A stretch of 64,000 bases of DNA from Numida meleagris (lineage: Eukaryota > Chordata > Aves > Galliformes > Numididae). Shown one piece after another: positions 41,995 through 54,300 of the stretch (positions are counted from its first letter, which is position 1; every line of letters starts with the position of its first letter). The stretch is taken from contig NC_034414.1 of the NCBI RefSeq assembly GCF_002078875.1, positions 8,417,993-8,481,992 on the forward strand. The letters are read 5' to 3'. A program made the translations under genes and the position numbers. The notes under the pieces are model-generated. The model made no database searches. It saw only the letters and a program-made list of their open reading frames with translations, and was not told the DNA's origin.

Positions 41995-42523
41995 TGTCAA
42001 CGGTTTACGGGCGTTAGGCCTGATTCCGTGACAAAGGGGACGGGGGACCCAAGGGCCCACGTCCCGGGAAAAGGGGAAAGGGGAAAAGGGTAGGGAGATG
42101 GCCCTGAGAGCAAAGAACAGCGGTAACAATCTGAGGAGAAACAAACTAATTTACTAAATAAAATATCGGAATGCAAAACAACACACTATAATACAATATA
42201 ATTACAATTTAAGCTGATAAATCCAACATAGAGAGAGAGAATGTCCCAAAGTCAAGGTAGGCCTTACTCTACTACCGACGATAAGACGGCTGGAGAGCGA
42301 GGTGCTGCCAAGACGAGAGACGGCGGAAAAAGGGACGAGGTCTCGTGATCTGCAAGTTTTTATACTGCGAGCTTTTATCTTTTCCCTCCGGCTGGAAAAT
42401 GGTAACAGAGGAGCAAAGTGCCGAGGGGACTGTAGTAGTCCTTCTCTTCTGAGAACCAGGTACATTCACTACATGATGTTATGATGTGGAATACCAATAA
42501 CCGAAAATCATAAAACCATGACA
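41995..42523 (-). mobile_element. Solo LTR of an avian ERV (ERVK-like), well preserved
   Basis: This 529-bp element has perfect inverted termini (TGTCA at 41995-41999, TGACA at 42519-42523) and a flanking AAAAG duplication. On the minus strand it begins TGTCATGGTTTTATGATTTT. It continues with CGGTTATTGGTATTCCACAT, a CAGAAGAGAAGGACTACTAC block and TATAAAAA (42357-42364), in the order U3 then TATA box expected of a promoter-bearing LTR. The wording is one I associate with bird ERVK-type LTRs, but the family is assigned from memory. AGTAAA on the minus strand near 42150 is a weak candidate poly(A) signal. Many CpG dinucleotides survive, suggesting youth. No gag, pol or env sequence flanks it, so it is a solo LTR. 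Confidence 0.88.
42357..42364 (-). promoter_or_regulatory. TATA box of the solo LTR
   Basis: The minus strand reads TATAAAAA, about 160 bp inside the 5' edge of the LTR, where a retroviral TATA box is expected. If active, transcription would run toward lower coordinates, antisense to the transferase gene. No expression evidence is available. Confidence 0.6.
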
Positions 42524-43213
42524 AAAAGCGTTCACAGCTTGCTCTTTGAGGAAAAAACCACTATGTTCCTTCTCTTTTATGCCAACTCAGTTACTGTCAG
42601 CAAACAAATAATTGCAAAGCTTAGTTTCTTTAGCCAACTATTGCTGTTGGAAGACTTTCACAGTAAGGAACAACTTCAACTTGATGGGTATTTGTTAACT
42701 GAAGTAAGTAGTTTTCAAGTGGAAGGATTTTATAGTTTTACTTATTCATTGTTATGCAGAGTTGCATAAATATCAGTGAAGCATAGATTCTGTCCCATTA
42801 TCTCACTATTGGTGAAACCATTCATTCTGCTGAATGCTGTTGTGTTTAATCTCTGCAGATCTATGAAAATCAGAAAATTTCAGTCACCTAAATGTGGGCT
42901 TAGAAATCAAATGTTCAGGTATCTGGTTCTAAAACCTTGACTCTTCACATTCAGGAAAGTGTAATTAAGTTTTTGGCCAAGTTTTACTTTGTCTTGTATT
43001 GTTAAAATCTTAGTTTTGGTGACATTTTGACTGGATGTGGCTAGCTCACAGAAGTGTTCAAGGGCTAAAACATATGCATTCTAATTCCTGTATTGCTCTC
43101 AGACCATCTGCTCAATTTTGTCACTTGTTCTGCAGATGCTTGCTGATTTTATCAGAAGATATATACACATCAAAATAAATTAATCCATTCTCTCCAAAGC
43201 AGATGTGAACTCT

Positions 43214-43340
43214 GTCACAGAGTCCCAGAATAGCTGAGGTAGGAAAGGACTGCCAGGTCCCATCCTTCTTCTTAGAGCCGGGTCAGCTGGAGGAAATTGC
43301 CCAGGGCAATGTCCTGTTAGGCTTGAAAAAACTCCTACAT
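43214..43340 (-). mobile_element. CR1 3'-end fragment, antisense, degraded
   Basis: TCACAGAGTCCCAGAATAGC, TGAGGTAGGAAAGGACTGCC and AGGTCCCATCCTTCT are diverged forms of the CR1 3' UTR in reverse. The similarity fades after GCCCAGGGCAATGTCCTG. The right edge is uncertain. Confidence 0.75.
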
Positions 43341-43492
43341 TAGTGATATCTCTGTAGCTCAAGTACAAAGATTTAAAGTGACTAGAAATTTAAGCCAAAA
43401 ATATGAATTTAATACATTAAAAAAAAAAGACTACATTTTTGCATGTGACATAACTTACTTAATGCTGAGCTGAGCCTCACGGATTGTACTTC

Positions 43493-43765
43493 GTAGAATC
43501 ATGGAGTGGTTTGGTTTGGAAGAGCCTTAAACACCATCCAGTTCCAACCCCTCTGCCACTGGCAGGGACTCTCTCCCACTAGACCAAGTTGCCCAGAGTC
43601 CCATCCAACCTGGTCTTGAGCTCCCCTGGGGACGGGGCATCCACAGCTTCTCTGGACAGTGTGTTCCAATGCCTCACCACCCCCTGAGTGATGAATTTCT
43701 TCTTTATATCTAATCTAAATTTGCCCTCTTTTCGTGTAAAACCATTATCAGTTGTCCTGTCAACT
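43493..43765 (-). mobile_element. CR1 LINE fragment, antisense
   Basis: Starts GTAGAATCATGGAGTGGTTT and GGTTTGGAAGAGCCTTAAAC, followed by the reversed ORF end (GTTGCCCAGAGTCCCATCCA, GGGCATCCACAGCTTCTCTG, CACCACCCCCTGAGTGATGA, ATCTAATCTAAATTTGCCCT). Truncated at about 43765. It is better preserved than the fragment 150 bp to its left, so the two are probably independent insertions. Confidence 0.92.
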
Positions 43766-46700
43766 TTCTTAATTCAGATACTGCATAGTTCTCGCCAAAG
43801 CGGCTCTTACTGTCTTAATTCACAGCACCATTATTTCTGATGGCTGGGTGCTGAGGAGTTGTAAAAGTGACTTCACTTAAGCACTTAAAATGATAGTGCT
43901 TCAGAGTTACGTTTCATATGACTAAAACATTGTTATTAAAAATACAGATTCAATGAAAATGATTAATAGTATTTTAAGAACGATGTATATGCATGAAAAA
44001 TTAAAATGGTGCTGTATTTGTCAAGGAAATAGAGCTGAGATAGCTGTGCATGAATCAACTCAGATGTCTTTACGCCATACCTCAAGATTTGGATAAGTAA
44101 AGTCAGCTGAGAGAACGTGCACAGTTTGACAGTACTCCTGTCAGTAGCTTCATGGCTGGAAAGCTGGGATGTGGGATGGGTAGGAGTGGCATCTAAGGGA
44201 ACTGCTGCTAATTCAAGGCACTGCAGCATGTTTCCTCAGCCACAGAGCTCACACTGTGCACAGCAGCCCATACTGCTCTCTCTGTCAGCTTCTTTGAACA
44301 ATTTGAAGTGAATGTAAGGTCTTGGCCTTTCTCTGTAAGATGCACAGTGTGAGTCCAGGACAGCAAAGTGTTTGTTCAACTTCCCATGCTGAAGCCCACA
44401 GCTGACAGACAGATCCTGTCCTCTGACGTTACTGAGCTCTGCCAGAGTGCTAGCACATGCCTGGCTGAGTATGATCTTCCTAGGGAAATACAATCAAATC
44501 CCGGGGAGTGAACTTCCCGGTGAAAATATGCTATCGCAATGTTACTATTTTCTCCTTACAGTGGAAATTCTTTGTCATTGCCGCCTTAAATCTAAAACAT
44601 CTGTAAATCCCAACGATGTATACTTGATAACACCATTTTAGAATTTCTGGCTGAGATGTTTTAATGATTATAGGTCATGTAGTACTGAAATACAATGTGT
44701 TTTTATAGAGGAAAAAATGAGGAACTTTTTAAGAGGTATGCCCTGGTACTGCATCCATGTTATTTTGGTATGTCTTGTCTTCTCCTAGCGTGGCACAGTG
44801 GCTATAATTTCACTCTTCAGTGTTGGTGACAGATAGTTTCAGGACTTTTAATGTCTATAATAAATGGAGTCTGATAGGTTTTCAGTGCTACAGGACCACA
44901 TCGGGGCTAATTACTTGAGACACAGACATTATTTAGTGCGAACAGTCCTTCATAAAAAGATTTCCTTGGAGAGACCTTAAAATTCTTTACATAAATGTCA
45001 GGATTCTCAACAATAATGTATATAGAAAATAATTTTACTAAAAAGGATGCTGGGAGCTCTTCATGAAGAAATTTTGAATTTACTGCATTTATTAAGGAAA
45101 TTAAGCTATCTAAAAATGTGATAGGTGAAAGCCTGGTACAATTCCTTGTGTGCACTGTTTTCCATGTAAAGACTGCACTTGATGTGTCCTGTGGTGTATT
45201 TTCTCTGCAGTAGGTCCTGAGGCTCTGCTTTGACCACTAGTGTCAAAGCATTGCTTTAGAAGGTAAGTTTAGAGGCAAAAATTGGAACAACAAAAAGTAA
45301 TCAGAAAGGATAAAAACTAAAATTAATATAATTTTTATCAGAACAAAAATGATGAAAAATCTGTTGTAATGTATGTAAATATAAGAGAGACTATAATTCA
45401 AAGATATTCTTCTACAGTCTTGGCTGTTTAATACTCTACAGAAGAAATGTAAGATAAGAAGCTATTTAAATGTTTTTTGTAAACTGCAGTCACTGTCTAT
45501 GGAAATTTTCTTATGTTCTTTAGAAGAATCTCCCAAGATCTGAGTAACTTCTGTGCCTGGTTTGTGCCTTTGCTTTTAGTCCCTTGTACGTAAGGATTAT
45601 CCTTTATGTCTCACACAGAAGGCTGTGTCTCCGGGAGCTCATGTGTCAGGCACTGCTGCTATGTGCTACCAATTCAGAGTGCTACCACCTTCTGAACTCT
45701 GGATGGCAGATCCAGAAGTGCCCTGTGCTTCCCTGTGAGTTGCTCCCCAGTGCTGAGCAGCTTTGCTTGTGCTGACAAGAATAAAACAGGAACTGGTAAC
45801 ACGGGTGGCTTGCTTTGGCCTGGAGCAGGTATTAGCGTGCTCTGGTAGTTCCAGTCACCTGCACTGTAAAGGACAAACTTGTCACCTCAATCTCCTGCTG
45901 CTCACTTGGGTGTGATTCCTGCAGTGGGTGCTCAGCACTGGGAAAAGATGCTTTCACTACTTATAAAGTCAGAAAACATTGATGCTACCGCCAGCTTTTT
46001 TTGTGGAGAATGGGAAAGAAAAAACTGGAGCATGTTCCTCTATGTGCATGTTTTATGCGAGCAATGCATCCAGTCTGCGGGGAGGCATACTGATGGGCAG
46101 ATTGATATACTTTGTAATGTGAATTGAAGAGGTATTATGAATTTTAGTTTCAAGTTACCATCCAAGTTACTTTTAACGTCTTAACTGTCCCTCATATTTT
46201 TCTGATGCAGAAAAGTCGGGGCATCAATAACAATTTTTATTTGGCAACTGAAACCTAAACATTTCATTAAAACTATTGGATAGAGAAATTTTCTATGATA
46301 GCTAATCAAAGTCTTAAAATTTATTTATTCTGACTAAAACTACAGTTATATGCTGACATATTTCATCTGAAGTTAGATATTGGATGCTATTATGTTCTCT
46401 TCAGGCTTGCAGTTTGGAAAGCAGTGGACCACATACTGTTACAGTAAGCAATTCTTTATTTGGAGATAACGTATACCAGATATAGAGATTTTCCACAGCT
46501 ACCAAGTGGCACAGCTCCTGCACTGTGTTACTCCTAAGTAATCAATTATGCTGGGAAAGAAGCAAGACAGTATTTGTTGCTTTAATTGGAAAATGTGTAC
46601 AGTTGATTATTAAAAAAAAAAAAAACAACACCAAAAACAAGCAAACAGAATTACTCTTATGTTTTATATTGAAACCAAATCACTTCTGACTTGAGTTAGT

Positions 46701-49439
46701 GTTTTACTGGAGTAAGAATTATTTGGATTTTGTCCTTTGTTGGAAATTTCACAGAACTGTAACTCCCAAGTTACTCAAATCATGCGAGTTAAAGCTTGTG
46801 ACATTTCCAAGAGGATTCTGCTGTGCACAGTGAAGGCTCTTCTCTGCTTGCTTGGTAGGAGATGGGATAGGTTCTGCTGCTGATTTCTGTTGCAGGTTAG
46901 CAGACTCCGATGGCTGCATGATGAAATCTGTTTTGATTTGCAGAATTTTTCATGACTATATGGTATAATACAAGGGCATGAGAAAGGGGGCTTTTATACT
47001 ATGCTAGTTATTGTATATGCACTTGCTGCCATGTATGATGTTCTATTCAGGGCCTGACCATGCAACAGTTTTTCCTGGAAAGCTCTCCTTGATTTCCATG
47101 ACTGCAACATTTTCACTCTGTTACTTACAACTGCTATTATCTGATATATTCTTGTTTGTATTGACCATTAGAAAAATGAAACAAACAATCCAAAAAAAAA
47201 AAAAAAACCCACCAAAAAACCACATATGGATGTAATTTGTTTTTTTCCCATTTCTCCTTGGTGCATTGAGTGCTGTATTACCATTGCTATAGTGTACGAC
47301 AAGGTTCTGCAAGTTGCAGTCCATCTTTGAGAAAGAAAATAGTAGCAGAGCACACACAGCACAATCACAGACAGGCAAGATACTGATCTTGCTCACTTGG
47401 AGTATATATGGAGCATTTTGCATCTGATGTCTAAGCAGTGTCCAATAGGGTAAAAGTCATTTATTCAAAAACAAAAGATGCAGCAACTCTATGTTTGGAC
47501 CAGGTTAAAAAAAAAATGCACCGTAGAAATATTTATTGTTTCTCAACTGTATTTTGACTCACAGAGGGAGATCTCAAAGGGGAAATAGCTTTATTGCTGT
47601 CCTGACCCTCACGGATGCTCTTGTAGTATCATCAGCTTTGCTGCATGCTTGGTGTTTTGCTCCAACGGACATCTTTCTGTGTATATAAGGAAGCAATGAC
47701 AAAGAAGAACAAAAAGCACAAAACTCACTCTCTTCTATTGCTACCTGGCCTTCTTTTAAATGCTTGTTTAATAGTGAATGATATTTAAAATTGTTTGATT
47801 GGACCTGCTTTGAATGAGGGGATGGATTGCAGAGGGCCTTTCTATTTTGTGATTACTTTTTCTTTAATCTTCCTTTCGTAGTCCTGTTCTCAACTTCCTT
47901 GCTGGTAGAATGAGGTCTGATCCATAGAGGAATATTAGCAGCTTTGTTCCATACATATTTAACTGTGTATTTGCATATTGAATTTTTAGTGCAACTTATG
48001 TGATTGATTTCCTCTGAATAATAAAGTAGTTACACTTGGACTATTGTGTTTTAATTGGCAGTTTTCTTTTCCTTATGAAACTGTTATAATAACTTGAATC
48101 GCCACACAGTTTCTTGGAGTCATGATGATTTATCAAATTTACAGTACACCAGGCAGCTTGATGAGTCTTGTGGTAATATAGTATCTCTAATATGTTCTTC
48201 GAATGATGTTTTTCTAGATTTATATAGTCTACTTTGGCTTTGCTCAGGCATTTAGTTTTTCTGAATAGTGATTTTTCTGCTCCATACAAGTCCAAGAAAT
48301 TGTTAGAATTAAATGCTGTATATTAAAAATTTTGAAAAAAAAGAGAATTAGATTACTGGAAACAGCTGCTGTCCAACCAGGACTGGAATGCATTTCTCAG
48401 GCATTTCTCTCAAACGTTTAAAAGTCATTTTACAAATGTTCAGAGAAAACCAAGAAATGAAATTCTGAGCTCTCAGAATTTTGACTGTGGTTATTTCAGC
48501 AGTGTATTTTATGCACTATGTCACTTCCAACACATGCTTTTTCTGCTTGTATGCTTTTCCCCTTATGGTCCCTTTCTAAAACTATTGTATTCAAATAGAC
48601 ACCAGAAGTTCGTCTTGAATCACATACAGTTTGAATGTCTCGATTTCAATTGTGTTTTTTCCTGACCAGGCTTAACTGTTCTCTGATCATGTTATTATTG
48701 CAGCCAGTAGATCCAGTAGCAGTCCCTAAATAGGAAGTAGGCATACACCATGAACTGGAGCGCAGTAACATTCATGCTAAGATTAATTCAAGCATCCAGC
48801 AATCAGCAAATTGAGTGGAACAATTAAGGTTAGTTAATTATATGTTTGTGCTTAATGATATTTTGAGGGTTCTAACACCTTTCTGCTGAAAGGGTTTGAG
48901 GTGTTGCCATGAGGAGGTGTGTAGAACAGTCTGTAATCTTGCTTTGTTGTTTGTGTGGCAGCTGTACTATCTGTAGTGCTTGGTAACTTCTCATCTACTA
49001 GCATTTGTTTGCATAGTTGCTGGTTTAAGCACACACAAATGGCTTTTATTGTCAGTGGAAAACTGCCTAATTTGAGACTTCTGTAATGTAAGAAATGTAA
49101 CTCGGTGCTTTTGTTATTAGTCCTGCCTTGGTGCTGCAGCTGTATTGATTGAAGAGCTGGAATGAATGTTTACCTGTCAGCAGATTTATTTTCCTTCCCT
49201 CTCCTTCTGTCAAAGCTTGCCTTTAGTAAGCTCTCCTCTGTACTCAGATGTAAGCATGCAAGGGCCATGTTTAATTCCTTTGCTGTAATGCATTTCTGTT
49301 AACATTAACAAGAGCTTTGGATATCAGCTGGCTCTTAATCCCAATCCAGTGATGTGGATGATCTCTTGCATCTGCAGAGTTCTCTGAACTCCAAATGAGC
49401 CATGCCTAAAACTGTGGAATCACAGCCCAAAAGAAGCCA

Positions 49440-49530
49440 GGCAGTGCTAATGTGCTGCCCTGGGATTTGGGAGACCCGGGCTCAAATTCCATCTGGAGGG
49501 TGGTATCCCACTTTCCTGGCTGGAGATTGC
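49440..49530 (+). mobile_element. Possible tRNA-derived (MIR-like) SINE remnant
   Basis: GGATTTGGGAGACCCGGGCT followed by CAAATTCCATCTGG resembles the region around the B-box of a MIR-type SINE (GGTTCGAATCC in the family, here GGCTCAAATTCC). Edges are undefined and the rest does not match well. Confidence 0.3.
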
Positions 49531-51305
49531 AACTATGCATCATTTAGCATATAGCAAAGAGGCGTGTCTGCAGGATCACTCAAGGAATAGTGGCTGGCAC
49601 AGGTCTCTACTGCAAAGCCCCTTTAGAGGTGTAAGACATTCGTTGGTTTTCTGGTTGCTGTTTTGAAATGGAATTGGTCCCTGGTATGTGGGTCCCATGC
49701 TGTCAGATTTCCAGGATGTTATAAAGCAGCAAGAGGGGATTTAGTGAAGTGTCCACCTAAGTTCCTTCCATAAACAGGACATGATGTTTGTGAGAGGACC
49801 TGAGAAGAACAGGTCAGAGAAGCCTCCATCAAACCCTTTGAAAGCAATGTATGTTTCACACCGATCTGTGCTGGATTCTCTGAGGCAATGGAAAGTCTGT
49901 GTGTGTGCATGTGGGGGTTGGGAGGCTGAGGGGAGAAACATGCATATTTTTTCTGCCTTTATAGTGGGAGAATGGTGTTCACATGCTAGACTGAGCAAAT
50001 CTTTGAGTTATAGTCCAAGGTCTGAGCTGGAATAAATTCATGCAGGCCTCATTTATCTGAGTGGAACAGTAGAGGTTTCACAGCAGCTGAGGCTCCGGAT
50101 TGCTGAATAGAAAGGTTGCATCTGTGAGAGTTCGTTACCCGATCTGGCTTTACATGTGGGTAGCATGGACTTCTGAGATCAGATTATACATCTCTGTCAA
50201 CAAAACAAGTTAGGTATAGTAATGGAGGAAAAGAACTGTGCTGCTTTTTTTGTTTGTTTCTGGGGTCTGTCCTAATCAATTCCTTGCATCATGTTAATTT
50301 CCCTTGGGTGGTTAATCTATTACCAGATAACATGAGATTATTAAATACGTGTGCACAGCAGGCCCTCTTTATCTCTTTGTGCATTGTTGCACTCTGTTGC
50401 AAACATTCTATATACACAGGTGCATTACAAATGACATGCCTCTATCTGGTTATAAATATTTTCCATTTGGAATTATCTGCTTCTGCTGCAGAGATGAGAG
50501 GTGATCACTTGAGCATGAAAGATAAGGGACTGGAGAAAAAAAAAACAACAAAGCACTGAGCTGCATGCGCAATAAGGGACACAATCCATTGTACAATCCT
50601 ATTAGATAAAGTGCACCAAACAATTTTCCTTGCATGCCTGGCTGCTGTCATGAATTCAGGTTATATGCCTACAGAGTGACTAAGAGGGAAGAGAGGTTTT
50701 TCTGCTGCATACCTGGTATAATAGGCTTGCCTTATTTGCCAGAGGGGAAGTTATCCATGTTAGTACATTCCATTTTTCTAAAGGTTTTGAAATCATTAGT
50801 GGAAGAGTGGAAAAGCAGCTCTTCCTGCTGCTAAGATTTTGGGTCACAAATGATCAGATAAAGAAGATGGAAAATCTTAGTTTAAAATCAGGTCCTTCAT
50901 GGGATTTGTGTCTTTTTGCTGATTTATCTGCTCACTTGTGGCTGCAGAAGTGGAGCAGGTGCCTTGGACCTGCCAGTTGGCTCTTTTGCCTTGGTGCAAG
51001 GCAGTGGTTCCCATCCTGACCTACAGACCAGTGTGTATCTTCTTGCCAGCTCAGTGAATGCACAAAGCTGGAGCATAAAAACAAATCGGTAAGATTTTGC
51101 ACCTAGTAGATAATGTGTCTATCCTCAGTTTCAGTCACAGGGAAGACAATTGTTATGGTAAGCCTCATTTTGTATTGGAGAATATTGCTTTTCCATTCAT
51201 GGTAGAAGAAGCCATGTTTGTGTCAAGAGCTAAGGTTAAAGAGGGGCATGATAATTCCTGGATGTTTGACAGAAGAATAAATTTTAACCTCATGTTAAAA
51301 TCTTG

Positions 51306-51328
51306 ATGCTTGCCAAGATGGCAAGCAT
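51306..51328. repeat. Perfect 10-bp inverted repeat with 3-base loop
   Basis: ATGCTTGCCA (51306-51315) and TGGCAAGCAT (51319-51328) are exact reverse complements separated by AGA. The hairpin is too short for a miRNA precursor and no transposon boundary is visible around it. Confidence 0.75.
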
Positions 51329-54300
51329 TCTGCCACACCAAAAGTTCAGCCTTCAGAAAATACACTATTGCATGGTTATGTGGGAGAGTTTTTAGTTATT
51401 TATTCATTTAGCTCTCTTGGCAATCCTACAGCTAAATTGCAACTCTTTAAAAATCAGTAAAATGCATCTGTCTCAGGAAAGCATGTGTCAGCTTTTACAA
51501 ATGTCATTGTTCTGAGAGCTTCGAGGACTTATTTAAGCACTCAGAATGGGAGCACGTTGAAGCAGAAAAGCCAGTGAAAGAGAGGCTTAACTGACTGCTC
51601 TCTATGAACATGAGGGAGTAATTTATTACTTATGACAAAACTTTGTATCAGTGACTTAAAAATTTAAAGTCTGGAGCAGATCCACAGCTGTTGTAGGACA
51701 CTGGAGTCCCATGGGGCTAGGGCACTTTGCTTCATTTGAACATCTAGCCTGATGAATTCCCGCTAGAAGTAACGTGGAGGCACACAGACTATAGGTAATT
51801 TGCATGCAACTGGAGGAAAAGCATGTTCTGTAGATGACTTTTCTTCTGAGAAACTCCCTGGGGCAGATGTGAGAAAACTTTTCCATATTATGGACCTTGC
51901 TGCAATCCCCCAGCATCCAAGGGGGAGGCAGGATTGTGATCCATGTCACCCCCCTGAGCCCAGGCTGGCCATTCACACAAGCCAGGCAAGCTGCAGTATT
52001 GGAAGGAGAACAGTTGCACTGCTAAAGCTTGTCTCACCCACCATTCTCTTTTCCTTTCATTTTCTGAAGCAAAGCACTTTCCTAAAAATGCAAGGCAGCA
52101 TGAATTAATTTATTAGCACTGTACTGTAATGCTGAATAAGGGAAACGTGACAAACAAAATCTTTGTGGATTTCTTAGAAACAATCAGCCAATGTCTGACA
52201 AGTATTAGAACTGAGTTATGCTAACATTAAGCATTGTTATATCACAGAGTTATGACTGCTGCATTTGTGAGGAGAGCTCTGATGCGCTACAGACATCTGT
52301 ACCTTATGGCGACAGGTCATAGGCTGTATGATTTACAAGTGATAGATCTGCACAGTGTTCCCATGCCATCAATGGCTGTTCTTTCTCTTCAGTTGCAGAT
52401 ACCCAGTCAGCTTAACCAAACTGAGTCTTTGACGAATTCTGTGCTAAAAGGGAAATGCATCTATCTTTATAAGCCTGTTTGTTTTTGTAATTAGAAACTG
52501 AATCAACAGTGTATTGAAGATGACACATTTGCTCATTCCCTTTCTTCTCCCTATGGTGGCATAAAGCAGTGAAGCACAATTAATGAAAAACTGTTTATTA
52601 TTCATGCAGTGTATCCGAGGTGGAGAGAAACAGAACATAGGTTAAAAATATATTACTGAAGACTATCAGTGCCATCACAAACTTTATGATCAGTTCTAGA
52701 GGGAGTGTTCCGTCATTCATTCTAGGTAGGCACAATGCTCTGAAACTGTCAAAGACAATTGAACTCGGATTTCTCAAGTAAAGCTCCGGAAAATGTAGGC
52801 TGCATGGAGGGGGGGAAGCACCTGCCAAACCTGACTTAAGAATTCTCCTAGGAAATCTGTCATGTTCTGCAGGTAATACTGACTTTGTAGACTTCATTTG
52901 CATGTCCTGTGGTCGAGTCAAAATGATAAGTTTTTGTAATGATAAGTTTTTTCCAGTAAAACGTCTTTTCTTCTGGGATAGTCTGCCCGATAGGTGTGGG
53001 CTTTGTTAGACAAAGGGTGCAGTATTGCTCTCTTCAGCGGAGTGCCTTTACAAAGCAAGGCTAAGCTGTTTTGAATAACAAAGGCCAGAAAATGCCTGAC
53101 TGCAAAATACTGCTTTCTCTCCTGTGGACATGCTACAGAGTCGCTGCTTACGGACTAGTATTGAAGATTAGCTGAAATCCAGCAGTCTCCTCAGCCTCCT
53201 GGGGCTGATAATGAAGTCCAGAGAAGGATTCCCCTATGGGTAAGCCCATAAGGTTCCCTTGAGACTGTCTCCAGCCATTCTCTTAATTTGCAAAAAGCTG
53301 CGGTGCATATTAAAAGCACACACTGCCTAGTAAATGTCGCAGCTATAACGTGCAGCTGAAGTCATGCTGGTGGCAAGCAAAGAACTGAGTTCTGTTCCAT
53401 TTCCATTTATTTCCATACTACACCTAGCTATGGAAAACATTTTGTGTTTAGTCAAGCTTATGAAGTCAGTCCACATTAGGAAATGTATATGACAGGAGTA
53501 AGAATAGCCTACTTGCTAAGAACGGAGGTGATTGAGAGAACAGAGACTCTTTCAAAAGCACTGATTTTCAGGTCTTTGATTAGAGCCTGCTTGCCTTTCA
53601 TATATTTGATACTCAGCAGAGCTGTTGCATTGTTGCGGCAAATAGCTTCCTGGTATTGTAAAACTATGAACAGCCACTTACACTGAGAACAAAGCTTTGA
53701 TCTTCATGTTTTGATATTCACCCTTCACCATGCTACGTTTTGGGAATAGAGAACTGTTTTGGACTATTTTTGGATAGGCACAATTTCAATAATATAAATG
53801 CATTCTTTCAAATTTAAACTGCTTTTAGCTAGTGGTTGGTTTGATAGATTTTTGCTTGCTGCAAATCTCTGTGTGTTGGGGATAAGCAATAAGAATATGA
53901 CACTTTGCAAGCACAATGGAAATGTGTGAATATGACTTTTTGGCTTTATAAAGGAAAAAAGTATATTGATCAATACCCAGCAAATCTAGTGTGAAATAGA
54001 AAAGTGCTCTGCACTATGTACTTCATATTAACATAGATTTCTGAGTCTTGTTTATGCAAGATGATGCAGTCATGGATAAAACAATGATATGAGCATGGAT
54101 AAAAGAAATGAACAGTGTGAGGTAGAAAATTCTTGGAATGTATTGAATCCATTCCTAAAACATAGCTGTACTGTCATGGGCTTGTATTGCAGATTATTCC
54201 ATTTTAATTTTTTGTTTGTTTGCTCATTTTTAATGACAAACTGTACACACCAGCACTTGTCTGTCGTATTCTCTTACTTGCTTGCAAATAGTTCCTCTAT

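Larger units (their letters stand above)
41990..42528. repeat. 5-bp target-site duplication AAAAG around the LTR
   Basis: AAAAG occurs immediately before the LTR (41990-41994) and immediately after it (42524-42528). Combined with the TG...CA ends, this marks integrase-mediated insertion and defines the pre-insertion site as a single AAAAG. The A-rich sequence means a five-base match has some chance component. Confidence 0.8.

Noticed and set aside
42202..42484. Small overlapping frames on both strands inside the solo LTR
   Set aside because: The higher GC content of the LTR reduces stops. An LTR is non-coding and no retroviral protein sequence is present.
49440..49530. Possible tRNA gene
   Set aside because: There is a B-box-like stretch but no matching A-box, anticodon arm or acceptor pairing. 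At best it is a SINE remnant.
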